A stretch of DNA of 64,000 nucleotides from the NCBI GenBank assembly GCA_029204225.1, contig CM055113.1, positions 22,825,605-22,889,604 on the forward strand. Reading direction: 5' to 3'. A model generated the notes under the pieces. That model did no database searches. It worked only from the letters and a program-made list of their open reading frames with translations, and had not been told where the DNA came from. A program made the position numbers and the translations under genes. The stretch is from Diphasiastrum complanatum (taxonomy: Eukaryota; Streptophyta; Lycopodiopsida; Lycopodiales; Lycopodiaceae). Each line of letters begins with the position of its first letter. Position 1 is the stretch's first letter. Below are positions 54,242 through 64,000 of the stretch, piece after piece.

Positions 54242-55858
54242 TTATACCCAATGTCTTATTTTCTGGTACTGTTTTCTCTCTTCCCTCACATTTCGATATG
54301 GCGCTGAAGTTGAGGGTTGGTCGTCAGTGACCGATGGTGGTGGTGAGGGAGCCACTTCCTTCCTCTTCTGTGCTCGCGTAACAGCTAACACAGGAGCGTA
54401 GTCGTGTTGTCCTTTCGATGGCATCCCTACTGGAACTGCTGATTGCTGTATGGTAATGAGGTTAAGAGGTGCACTGGTTCCAGGTTTAAATGGACAATTC
54501 TTGAAACAATGTCCATAGCCGCAATCCCGGCAAGAGGTTGTATATTGTCCTTTGTAGGGACATTCTGCAATTTTGTGTCCCTCGCCGCACCCGTAGCAGC
54601 CGTAATTTCTTCCACCTTGACGTTGAGTTTGAGCTGCATAGGCCGAAACATATTCATTTATGGCATGATCCATAAATGGTTCATTTGGTCCGTACCACTG
54701 CTGCTGCTCATGTTGAGGTGACATTTGCAATTCTTGTTCTGCTGTTGTCAGGTTTACATGGGCCACTTGTTAATTGGCTGGCCCTGTTGGAGCAGGTAAG
54801 GCCATGCGTTGTGGTTGATTGGGTGCGCCGTACCTTGGTGCCACGTTAGGTGCCCCTTGATGATAAGGATAAGAAGTCTGATAAGGACTTCTCTTCTGTT
54901 GAACAGCCCTGGGGTTAAACGGACAAAATGCCATATTGTGCGATGTTGCATTGCACAGATGGCAGAATCTATGTGTCAGTCTCAGATTTTGCTTTAAGAC
55001 TGGACACTTGTTCGCTGTATGGTTTTGCGTGCATACTGAACACCATAAATTTTCTCGTCGAGGATATTGCAGCTGAGTTAGTTCCGGTTGATGTGGAGTT
55101 ACTGCTACAATTCTTTGTAAGGCCTTCAGTTTTTGGTCAAACTGCGCCGTAAGTTGCTCCATCTGCTGTTTGTGTAATTTTGTCATTTGCTCCAACAACA
55201 GTTCTATGGATAGAGCGGATGCATTTGATGATGATGATGCGATCGAGGGAGTAGGAGTGTGGGTGGAAGGATATTTGTCGTCAGATCCCTCATCCTCTTC
55301 CCTGATGGCATCTTCCATAGCTTCTTGTAGAGTAGTACTGCTCTCGTCTTTTCAGTTCTCTTCTGATGCTTCGTGGTAACCCGGCTAGGAACCACATGAT
55401 CACCGCATGATCGGGAGTCAGGGCTGCACTGCACTCAGATCATAGATGTTTGACCTGTTCAATATAGTCCCAAACCCTTTCTCGTTTTCCCATCTTGACT
55501 TTGCTTAGCAGGAGAAACGGGTCTTCCAGGAACTTTCTTGGTTTAAAGCGCGTAATGAGAGCCATTTTAACCGCTTCCCAGGTGGATTTCTCTTCCTCTG
55601 ACAGGTTGAAAAACCAATCCTGAGTCACTGCAAGTAAGGACATAGGGAATAACATCAGCTTCTCTGCAGGTGTCCATTGGATCCATTGGTGTTGGTTTCG
55701 GTTCTACCTCTTGTTGCACAGCTGCTAATCTGGGAAGGTGTGGTGTCTGATTTGCTATCCTTCATGCTATTGATCGTCCCGATCTTAGATTCATTCGATG
55801 GCGGGTTCCAAAGTGTTTGGATCTTGCTTATACAATAGGATGTAGTCTGGATCTTCAA
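54242..55858 (-). pseudogene. Gag of the large Ty3 element, with four zinc knuckles
   Basis: The capsid part includes LAVTQDWFFNLSEEEKSTWE and ALITRFKPRKFLEDPF (55655-55440). A coiled-coil stretch (LLLEQMTKLHKQQMEQLTAQ) follows in the frame from 55318. Four Cys/His knuckles come next: CSVCTQNHTANKC (55042-55004), CHLCNATSHNMAFC (54964-54923), CYGCGEGHKIAEC (54598-54560) and CRDCGYGHCFKNC (54532-54494). Three have CX2CX3HX4C spacing; only the second has the normal X4. A single TAA between knuckles 2 and 3 and frameshifts near 55430 and 55655 break the frame. Confidence 0.9.
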
Positions 55859-57057
55859 GGATCTGATCGATCTGATCGGCCGGAATGAATTTTAGGCCTT
55901 TTGCGGTGGTTTTTCCTTGATAGCTTTTTACTCCTTGCACTGATTGACCTGAGATTTTGATAGTAGTGGATCTGATGCAGATCTTTCCACTGATGTGGTT
56001 TGCGAGGGTTATCTTGTGCGAGGGTTGGCTGTGTGAGGGTTCTTTAGCTGTTTTTGCAGGTAAAAAACTTGATATCTTTCAGATCTCTGGCAAGTAACTC
56101 TCGCAAGCTTCACAATAGCTGGATCTGGGTTAGATTTCACTATAGAATTCTCTGCGAGAGTTAACTCTTGCAAGAAGTGAGAATTTCACTGTCTGCGAGG
56201 GTTCAAAATCACTTTTTGTGCTTGATCTTCACCAGATCTTCATACTAACTCTCGCAGGCTTCATCACTGATGTAATTTGACATTCTGAATCGATTGAGAG
56301 GATTTTAAGAGTTCTTACTGGAAGGATTTGCTGCATCTTCACTTTTTAGTGATTTTTTTGCACTTAAATCCAATTTTCTGCTCACTGGAATCAAACTAAC
56401 TCTCGCAAGCTCTTCTGTGTCCTGCTCTCACTAAGATGGAAGTTCAGAATCCTCTACAAGAGTTCTTGACCATTGGAACTGAAAATTTCACTGTCTGCGA
56501 GGGTTCACTAATACTTTTCCGCCTTTTTTTCACTGGAAACTCTCGCACAGAGTGTCCTGGTCTCACTGAGATGGAACTTCAGAGGGCTCTGCGAGACTTC
56601 TTATGAAGATTTGAATTTTTTTGGATTTTTTTTAAGGGTTTTTTGAATTTTTTTTTATGATTTTTCTCTGATTTTTACAATCTGCTTGGAATTAACTCTC
56701 GCAGGCTTCTATGTAGGTCTGGTACAATACCCTGGAGCTGCTGCCAGTCATGCAAGGGTTAATTCCCATTGATTCTGGAGATATAAAAATCTGATGAGTT
56801 TTTTTTTGGCTCTTTTCCCTCCAAAATACAGATTGGTGTGTTTTTTGAGTTTTTTGGATGATTGGTTTGGGTTTCAAGCCCTTAGAGGTTGTTCAGGGCC
56901 TCCTCTACCCTCTCACACCTCCTCCGCTAGCTGTGAATAGTCCAAACACAAAAGAAATACATAAAACTAACTCTAACTCCCAAAAATCTACCTAAACTAC
57001 TCTAAAAAACAAGAAAATAGCTAAAATGCAACTAAACTAGTTAGTGGAAACCTATCT
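55859..57057 (-). promoter_or_regulatory. Leader of the large Ty3 element with motif array
   Basis: About 1.2 kb of untranslated leader between PBS and gag carries at least ten copies of TGCGAGGGTT/TGCGAGAGTT or the reverse complement AACTCTCGCA between 56001 and 56705 (e.g. 56001, 56017, 56097, 56153, 56194, 56248, 56398, 56496, 56538, 56694). Pairs in opposite orientation could fold into hairpins in the genomic RNA. Confidence 0.7.
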
Positions 57058-57072
57058 CCGGCAACGGTGCCA
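57058..57072 (-). other. Primer-binding site of the large Ty3 element
   Basis: The minus strand reads TGGCACCGTTGCCGG one base inside the LTR end. It resembles the TGGCGCCGTTGCCGG primer sites of plant non-chromovirus Ty3 elements, with one difference. Confidence 0.8.
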
Positions 57073-57073
57073 C

Positions 57074-57684
57074 TGTGGGGTTGAAGATCTTTCGTAGTAT
57101 AGCCCTTCCGCCTGTCAACAAAGGTTACATCACTAGGTAGGTGCCTAACTATGCATAGATGCTACTTTTAGTAAATTTCCTACTTTCTCCCTTAACTCTA
57201 CTCACCACTATACTACTCATCTTTAACTCTATTCCTCTACACTAACATTCAGCATAGTTTTGGTTGAAGGGAAGGGATGGAGAAGAAGAGATTGAGAAAA
57301 GAAGAGAAAGAGAGAAAAAGAGAGTGGGGGTGGAGGTTAGCTCAAATGCTCCTTATGCTTGCTAATGAAAAAACATTCACTATGGCAAACAATAAAACAT
57401 GGAAATAGAAAGCAATAAAAAACACAACCAAGAGCAATAGCAAGTAGTGAATAACAAATGAGGATGCGTCTCTTCCAAAAATGGTGGAGTTTCCTCCTTC
57501 TCATTAAGCATGCAAATAGTGTACAAATGGTGCCTTTTTAGAAAATGGGGAAGGCCCTTGCCCCTCAATCTTAATATTCACAATGATCCTAACCATTCAT
57601 CTTGGACCCAACTTGATCCAAGGGTCCACAAAAAGTACATTAGAAATCACAAGATTCATGTGAGTCCCAATTTGGACCCAACTC
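57074..57684 (-). mobile_element. 5' LTR of the large Ty3 element, truncated
   Basis: Nearly identical to 44863-45484 in direct orientation. Similarity stops at 57684, about 200 bp short of the full LTR start. The TATA box of the other LTR is changed here (CCTTTTTAGAAAATGG versus CCTTTATATAAAATGG on plus), so this LTR probably lacks a working core promoter. Confidence 0.88.
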
Positions 57685-58178
57685 TTATGATGACCTAATT
57701 TCATAGATTAACATAAAACCATTGCATTTGAGATGGAGCTTAAAGACACACGATCACAAATGATGAAGCTTTGAGTCTGGCCCAATAAATATGCACTACA
57801 TGGTGAATAGATTTATTAGCCCATGAGTCTCATTAGAGAGAGATTTGAGCTTGGCCCGATAGCTATTTGCTACGTGTGAAAGAATTTCTTGAGCCAAAAT
57901 TTACACTTGCCATTGTACATGAACACAGTATCAAGCCATACCATCGAGTCTCAATCATTGCAATACAATGACAACTTCAATATGATATCTATATTAAACC
58001 CAACCATCAAAAGATGAGAGCTGCACAACGACCCTAGGAGTAAGATTCTTGCATCAGTCCCAACCATCAAAAGACATCAAATTTACAACTACAATGCAAC
58101 TATCATCCAATCTAAATACATGACGTTGTACTAACTATGATTCTTGATGGAGCAACATATCGTGGTGGGAGTCATTGG

Positions 58179-58318
58179 CCCATTATAATAAGACCGTGTT
58201 GAAAGTTCATTCCATGAAGGAGAGATGCATTTGGCACCATCACAGCTCCCCATTATAATAAGACAGTGGTGGAAGTTCATTCCATGAAGGAGAGATGCAT
58301 CTGGCACGATCACAACTC
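58179..58318. repeat. 70-bp tandem duplication
   Basis: Two adjacent units begin CCCATTATAATAAGAC and include TTCATTCCATGAAGGAGAG and ATCACA.CTCCC. A weaker partial third copy occurs at about 58430-58480. Confidence 0.92.
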
Positions 58319-58497
58319 CCCCTCACACACTATAGTCTGAGTCTCACCTGGAGTGCAAACGACACTACTTATGATTGATGGTGTTCTCTTCTTGCATATG
58401 AGATATAGAAATCATGGGACTTATGATGGAAGTTCATTCCATGGTGCACAATGCATCTGCACCATCACACACCGGAGCTCCACCCCCACACAAGCAA

Positions 58498-58583
58498 TCT
58501 TAGTCTCACTCTCACTTGGAGTGCAAACCATGCACTATGATCTTAGTTTCACTCTCACTTGGAGTGCAAACCATGCACTATAA
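58498..58583. repeat. 43-bp tandem duplication
   Basis: Units 58498-58540 and 58541-58583 share TCTTAGT.TCACTCTCACTT and GGAGTGCAAACCATGCACTA. A single related copy of the GAGTGCAAAC phrase lies near 58351. Confidence 0.94.
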
Positions 58584-58728
58584 TTCATGATGTTGATGAA
58601 GGTGAGAATTAGGGTAAAAAATTCCCTTGTATATGATATACATAGAGTTCATGTAAGAGGAAGGCTTTGCATTTTTTGTTCACACGTTGGTTAGATCCAC
58701 GTTTTTCTTTGCTTGTTTTCCTTTGGCG

Positions 58729-59578
58729 ATGGCGCCTCAAGCTTCCTCTTCTTCTCGTAGCGCTGCTGCTGCCGAGGCTGCATCTCGCACTGCCAATGCC
58801 GCGGCCTCCATTCTCGCCCGATCCAAGCCCGATCCCTCCGCCTCTGCTCTCCCCGCTCCAGATCTCCTCCTTCGTCACCTCGATCGCGCCATTGCTTCTG
58901 CAGAGCAGGTCCACGCTTCTCTGCTCCTCGCCCCCCCATCCCCATCGCTCTATGCTTCGCATATCCACTCCCCCTCTGCCCTCAGCCCCGCATTTGGCAA
59001 GCGTAAGGAGGAATCGGATCCTGGGGTGGTATCTGAATCAGGACATAGCGCACAGCCTTTGAATGCCAAGTCTTCTGCGGATTTTGAAGCTGATGGTGCA
59101 GTAGGAGCAGGTAGTGAAACAGCGCATCTCCATGGTGATAGATCGAATAGAGTTTCGTATGCATCAGATGATTCTGCACTCGGAAAGGCTCGAGGTAAGT
59201 AACGCAAACGGATGCATTATTTAGGATCTCAGTTGAAAACCCTTTCTAAATGTACATGCAAAGGAAAAATCAGGTTTCTGTCTTTGGAAAGTTTTATGAG
59301 ATAGAAGTCATCAAGGAACGTTTTGTGATTCAGATGCGAGCATTCCTGGTTCAATTTTTGGACAATACGATGCACGTTTGGCCGATGAGGCTTACAGAGC
59401 AGGCAACGCATCTCTTTTTGAAGGAAACATTCAAAAGTCGTTGAAATTGTTGCAACTAGCATTAGCCAAGTGCCCGCCAGACAGACCATCTGCCCTGGCT
59501 AAGATTCGGCGGCTCATTAGCGTAGCAATGCAGCAGCTTCAGAAGAAGCAGACTATTAAAAGTCAGGGAGCCCCTTGA
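58729..59578 (+). CDS. Small two-exon plant protein of unknown function (236 aa)
   Basis: Exon 1 is 58729-59194 and exon 2 is 59334-59578, joined by a GTAAGT...ATTCAG intron of 139 bp in phase 1; the stop is TGA. The ATG lies in GCGATGGCG, a strong plant start context. The first ~65 residues are Ala/Ser-rich and include a helix-like LLLRHLDRAIASAEQVHASL. The middle is acidic/polar and probably disordered. The C-terminal ~55 residues (DEAYRAGNASLFEGNIQKSL, then LLQLALAKCPPDRPSALAKI) form a probable helical hairpin of TPR/MIT type, like the N-terminal helices of some co-chaperones. No catalytic motif, signal peptide or membrane segment is seen. Exon 1 is far more GC-rich than its surroundings, and codon structure is clean. 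I do not recognise the family; the gene itself is well supported. Confidence 0.85.
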
Positions 59579-60437
59579 GACTAGCTGGACAAGCTTTAAA
59601 GATCTAAACTGAACAGCTTCTTCGGTTCAAAGGGGGTATGGAAACAAGCATTGAAGGTAGCTGGCTTATCGAAGTTCCACTCTCTTTGCTCGGCCCATCT
59701 TCCAATAAGGTGCTCAAGGACTCCTACTGCTTCCCTAAACACCTTACAAGCCAGTTAAATTTTCAGAAAGCTTGTAATTCGGTGCACAAGTGAGAAGTTA
59801 GCGCGTTGTTCTACGCTTTCATTTCTTGTCGTCTGTCAACTAAGAAACAGAAGACTGCTCGATTGTTCTTTCAATTTCTAGTTTGGCAGCTGTGTCTGAT
59901 GGCAATTATTTGAACCAAACCCTGTAATATATCAGACCTGAAAGCTTATCAAAGCATTTTCATTCCAAAGAAGGTTGGAAGACCAGGAAAATTATCGTCA
60001 GAAAACTATGCATCTTGGGTCGAGTTTCATGAATCAAAGAATCATGAAATTCAATCCGAATTGTAGACGAGATGTTCTTTTGAAATCTTGATACTTGTGT
60101 GAGATTTGTAAACATTTTAGAGGCATTTGAACTCCCAAATATCTCTTTTTAAATTGGGTCTAAACCTTGCTTGTGAGTCAATTATGTCAATCATTAGGCT
60201 GCTGATATTCTTTTTCTCCTCGAGAATGCTAGAAGCACTTGAGTATGAGTTGCTGGTTTTAGTTAGTTTTTATGGGATATTAAAGAGTCAACTTGTTTGT
60301 CTTAGCTTTATCATTCACAGAAAATGTTGAACTTTTCACATGGTACATTCGTGTTTGATTTCTGTTGGACCTTAATTATATATGGTTATCATATGCTAGT
60401 TCTGGATGCATCCTTGACCAAGTAACCCTATACTTTG
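59579..60437 (+). other. 3' flank of the two-exon gene
   Basis: The downstream sequence presumably holds the 3' UTR and polyadenylation site, but I cannot fix its end. No other coding region is visible. Confidence 0.5.
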
Positions 60438-60626
60438 AAAAGGACCATTTTGTCCATTGCAGCGGGTAGAGTTGTTGACTGCTGAAAGGTGCAAGCTCGA
60501 ATCCCGACCACTGTGTAGTGACATCGAAGGAGCTTAGCTCCGTAAATGGCATTGCCAAGTTGTATATGTTGTATATAACAACCACTAGTTGCTTAACATG
60601 TATGCAATAAAAAAAGGACCATTTTG
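60438..60626 (+). mobile_element. tRNA-derived SINE with 15-bp target-site duplication
   Basis: The body, 60453-60611, begins TCCATTGCAGCGGGTAGAG. It has an A-box-like AGCGGGTAGA (60461-60470) and a B-box GCTCGAATCC (60495-60504), the two internal pol III promoter elements in the correct order and spacing. The 3' end is A-rich (GCAATAAAA...). Perfect direct repeats AAAAGGACCATTTTG flank it (60438-60452 and 60612-60626), the mark of LINE-assisted insertion. It has no coding capacity. The tRNA source is not determined. Confidence 0.9.
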
Positions 60627-62915
60627 GCGATTTGCATGCAACCTAGAATTGTACTTGTTATCAATATTTGAAAAATCTCCTACGAACCTTGAAGCTTGCA
60701 AAAATATATGACTCTAGCCACCTACAACAAAAACGTTCTTAATTCTTCCCAAGCTAGGAGTTGGATGCCGTTCTAAGCTCTGGGCATTTGAAATCAAATA
60801 TCTAAATTAACACGTCCCAACAAGTCAAAGTTGTGGAAGGTGGCTAGCTACAGTCAAGACCATAAGAAGGTGTCTTCTTTTTTTGTGGCTGATGATGGAT
60901 CTGCAACATAGTAAAGTCCAATGTAGCTTAGAGTATAAGTCGACCAACCAACATTATGGGCTGCTGCTTAAGAACATAAATTACTTATGTCAAGCTCTCT
61001 TACTTTGATTCTCACCTTTGGTATGTCACGTAATCTTCTAGACATAACATTGATATATGCTTTAATTTCTATCCAACTCAACTATTGTTTCCATGTGACA
61101 AGAGCTAGGTGTGGTATTCCTAAGACAAATGTTTGAATGTCATCTTGTACCATGTCCTACTTGGAACATAGGCAATTTCAGCGTACCACACTTGTGGATA
61201 TGCAATAAATGCTCCAACTTATACTTTAGCAACTTAAGGCCTCATCAAGTCATTTAGAACCCCAAAGTAGTGGATGATGACATTGGGTTCAATATCAGGT
61301 CATTGGTCACACTAGTTACACAACATTCAAGTCGTTAAAAATTCAGTGGGGTCAGAGAACGTTTGGTAGGGCGTCCAATTGTAATTGGTTCCTATAGACA
61401 ACAAGTAGGGTGATTCTATTGTCATTTGGTAGTAGATTGTTTGGAGTCTTAAGATCTTTGTAGGATACTCATTCGCAGTTCCTTAAATAGGAGGCCTGAA
61501 GGTCTAAGAATGCTCTATCGATCTTAGTTGGAGATAATTGTACCCCTTTTAATTTGTTGAAGATTTTTGTCTTGTTTGATGCTATAATATTACTGCTAGA
61601 CTATAAGTTTATGCTAGTTTTGAAGGTATCACTTTTGTGCTGCTTTACGGATTTTTGTGGAGATACTCATACATGCACGTTATGGGAATTCCCTTTAGGA
61701 TTTCTTGGAATGTGCCCCCCAAATAAACAATGTATTTTTTGGTTTTTAAAATATTTATTTACTTCATAATTTTCGTACCTAAAAAAAATGGTTTACCCAA
61801 TTTTAATGGATTTTTATTTAAATTTAGTTTGCATTTTAATTAAACAAATGTGTCTTGGATAGCGTTCCATTTTGGAATGCTCATTTTTTAATGCTTGTTC
61901 CAGAACACAAATTCAACGGATGATTTATATCACGATTTTTGTGCTTCCTAGAGTGAGCACCTCTATTAATATGTTTTCCAAGTTGTCATTCAAATGTGGA
62001 TGATAAATTGGTCCCAATTTCTTTCTTCACTGTGGAACTTGATACTTTTCATGTTGTTTTGTTCCATAACTACGATAAGATCTTTGGGTGGCTCTTTGAA
62101 CTAGTGGTAAATCTCACCTTGATGGGTAAGATGTTAGAGAAGAAAATATGACCACACGTCTCCTTGAATGAGTGCTAATAGCCTAGTGATAGGATAAGAG
62201 GTTGTATCAAGTTACGAGTGTAAGGTCCCAAGCATGGGTTAGACTTAGGCTACAAATTTGCCTTGGTAGGCGCATGGTGATCGAACTTTAACATGTCATG
62301 GACCAAGAGTTTCAAATGATAACTTTCAAAAACCAAGAATATGTTTCTGAGAAAGTCCAAAGAATCAAGGAAATTGTACACATCACGATTATGTGAAGGC
62401 ACTCAAAGTATTGTGCAAAGTGAATGACAATTATTGTTGGGGTCAAGGGCCATATGGTAGGGTAATAGACTTAACTGGCTCATGGTGACTATAAAGAGGA
62501 TTACTCTCTTGTCATTTGGTAGTTGGTTGTTTTGGTTGTACCATTCTATAGCAAATTGAATTTTTAAATCGATACAAATTTTTAATGACAATTAGAATGT
62601 TTTTTAGGTCTACAAAATTTCTTTGACTTATTGATTGTAGACCTTTATACTTTATTTCACATGTAAATTTTTTTGGGTAGAACATTTTTGGTGTAGTACA
62701 AATTATTATTCGAGTCCATATACTCTAAAAAAACTTTGATGATGAAAACTTAGCTCAAAAGAAAGCTTACCATAGAGGTCCTTTCAAAAACAAAAACAAA
62801 AATCCACACAATATGCAAAGGCAATGAAACTCACTAATATTAAGAAACAAAATGAAAATTTGTCTAAAAATAATGTTTTCATTAAGTCAATTGATTTACT
62901 TTGAAAATTTATTTT

Positions 62916-62917
<2 letters not shown>
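60627..62917. other. Gene-free region
   Basis: No coding region is supported on either strand. Around 62090-62260 two phrases (GAACTAGTGGTAA and TAGCCTAGTGATAGGATAAG) resemble tRNA A-boxes and could be old SINE debris. Confidence 0.5.

Positions 62918-62982
<65 letters not shown>
62918..62982. repeat. (CT)32 microsatellite
   Basis: Uninterrupted dinucleotide run of 65 bases. Confidence 0.98.
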
Positions 62983-62985
<3 letters not shown>

Positions 62986-63056
62986 TCACATTATTGTTGT
63001 TTTTCCTCTGAAACCTTAAAAAACCCTTAAAAAACCCTAAAATCAAAAAACAGCGC

Positions 63057-63072
63057 CTCTCTCTCTCTCTCT
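63057..63072. repeat. Short CT microsatellite
   Basis: Eight CT repeats, part of a pyrimidine-rich cluster between the two longer arrays. Confidence 0.9.
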
Positions 63073-63299
63073 ATCATGATGCAAGCCTCTCCTCTTCTCT
63101 CTTGCCCTTTTATACCTTTCTCTCTTTCTAGAAACTTCTCTTTCTATGAATTTCTAAAGTCACATCTTCTCTTTAGAAATTTTTAAATGCACATCATTTT
63201 CAAGCATTTCAAATGCATTTCAAATGCCCTTCAATTAAATTTTAGGGCAAACTTGGATCAATGAGGATAAACAAAATCCTTTTTGTCTATCATTGCCCA

Positions 63300-63302
<3 letters not shown>

Positions 63303-63341
<39 letters not shown>
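63303..63341. repeat. (TC)n microsatellite
   Basis: Uninterrupted run of about 39 bases. Confidence 0.97.
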
Positions 63342-63345
<4 letters not shown>

Positions 63346-64000
63346 TGAAGTCGTCGTATGATGTGTAATAATTTATGGCTTTCTCTTTATCAAATTGATG
63401 CAATATGAAACTTATATTTCGTATGTTAAAAAAAAGTCTTATATGCTTTACATTTTTCCTTGTTTAGTACAAAAATCTTCAACACGTCCAAACATTAATA
63501 CATATATTTCGAAAGGAGACATCAATAGTTGATCGCATGATGTGTCTCGCTATCAACCTACATATGTAATTGCCATACATTGGAGTTGAAAAATCCACAA
63601 AGTTTCATATGATTAGAATGCAAATTGAAGAACTAAGCATTGTGCTAAACCTTATGTGTAGTGGTTGATGAGCTTTGTTACATTTATAGTGCAAAGGATA
63701 CAAATCAAATTTTGAATAGACCTAATTTTGAAGTATTGAAAAAACAGATCTTGACAGATAAGCCTATTGTTTGGCCTTACATAATTATGTAATAATCTAT
63801 TATTGTGATCGTGAAGTTTTAGGATATTAAGAAAGTTTTGCATCAAAGAAAAATTGCAATCACAAATCAAGTCAAGGCTGTTGAATTTAGTTGGGTAAAG
63901 AGTGAAACTCCTATAGGTCCTTTTGTAGTTGACATTTTCGAGTCTTGCGTTAGCCATTTAGGCTCCACCTATTATTTGATGTAAATTAAATACTTGTGCA
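63342..64000. other. Gene-free right edge
   Basis: AT-rich sequence with no supportable gene. The 101-codon minus frame at 63652-63957 has no motif and ordinary AT-rich composition. Confidence 0.55.

Larger units (their letters stand above)
44863..57684 (-). mobile_element. Large Ty3/Gypsy element with extra 3' ORF (12.8 kb)
   Basis: Order on the minus strand: 5' LTR, PBS, long leader, gag, protease, RT, RNase H, integrase, spacer, 3' ORF, 3' LTR. Absence of a chromodomain, the PBS type, the large size and the extra ORF point to the Athila/Tat side of Ty3 elements, but the exact clade is open. Coding regions carry several stops and frameshifts. LTR similarity is high over the shared 610 bp, so insertion was not ancient. 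Confidence 0.88.
57685..58728 (+). promoter_or_regulatory. Upstream region of the small two-exon gene, with tandem duplications
   Basis: No coding sequence is visible. It contains the 70-bp and 43-bp duplications listed separately and a TATA-like TATATGATATACA near 58630, about 100 bp before the start codon. That spacing suits a core promoter, but the word is imperfect. The left border is the broken LTR end at 57684. Confidence 0.4.

Noticed and set aside
58609-59207. Minus-strand frames opposite exon 1 of the two-exon gene
   Set aside because: GC-rich antisense shadows; the plus-strand frame has start context, splice sites and a matching second exon.
62090-62260. Second SINE candidate
   Set aside because: A-box-like words only; no convincing B-box, A-rich tail or target duplications.
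1-64000. CRISPR arrays, bacterial operons, rRNA, organelle genes or viral genomes
   Set aside because: No evenly spaced short repeats with unique spacers, no rRNA or plastid/mitochondrial gene motifs, and all RT-bearing sequence fits LTR retrotransposons.

Overview
This is nuclear DNA from a land plant. It is AT-rich and intron-containing. Most of it is LTR-retrotransposon sequence of the Ty1/Copia and Ty3/Gypsy superfamilies, with tRNA-iMet-type primer sites and chromodomain integrases. Only two host genes can be supported. One looks like a homologue of CCDC177, a coiled-coil protein that I associate with cilia and flagella. If that is right, the plant makes motile sperm (bryophyte, lycophyte, fern, or Ginkgo/cycad). 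The mostly short introns fit a seed-free plant better than a cycad. I cannot name the species.

Layout: 1-1571, internally deleted Copia with one LTR (minus). 1700-3190, 3' end of a chromovirus (minus). 4029-6524, 5' half of a Copia (plus), cut off by a Gypsy 5' LTR and leader (6525-7935, plus). 7936-10779, gene-free, with a 149-bp tandem duplication. 10780-21193, the coiled-coil gene (minus, 14 coding exons); its 5.3-kb intron carries an odd Ty3 remnant (12297-15171, plus). 21995-22690, leader region and minisatellites. 24076-30191, Copia B with both LTRs (minus). 30192-39605, a mosaic of fragments, including a gag-only Ty3-like element (minus) and a dispersed direct repeat. 39606-42294, Copia fragments arranged pol-LTR-gag (minus). 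42560-43200, a very AT-rich stretch. 44863-57684, a large Ty3 element (minus). 58729-59578, a small two-exon gene (plus). 60438-60626, a SINE with perfect target-site duplications. CT microsatellites lie near the right edge.

The most unusual object is the 12.8-kb Ty3 element at 44.9-57.7 kb. Besides gag, protease, RT, RNase H and integrase, it has about 3 kb of extra coding sequence between integrase and the 3' LTR that I do not recognise. Its gag has four zinc knuckles, three with a shortened CX2CX3HX4C spacing. The leader and the spacer after pol share an array of TGCGAGRGTT / AACTCTCGCA motifs in both orientations. A second candidate is the intronic Ty3 remnant. There, protease is followed by an uninterrupted 616-codon frame with no RT signature, and then by an integrase tail and chromodomain.

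Nearly all transposon coding sequence is broken by stops or frameshifts. The elements are described here as they stand, with no attempt at restoration. Family names rest on motifs read by eye; no database search was possible.
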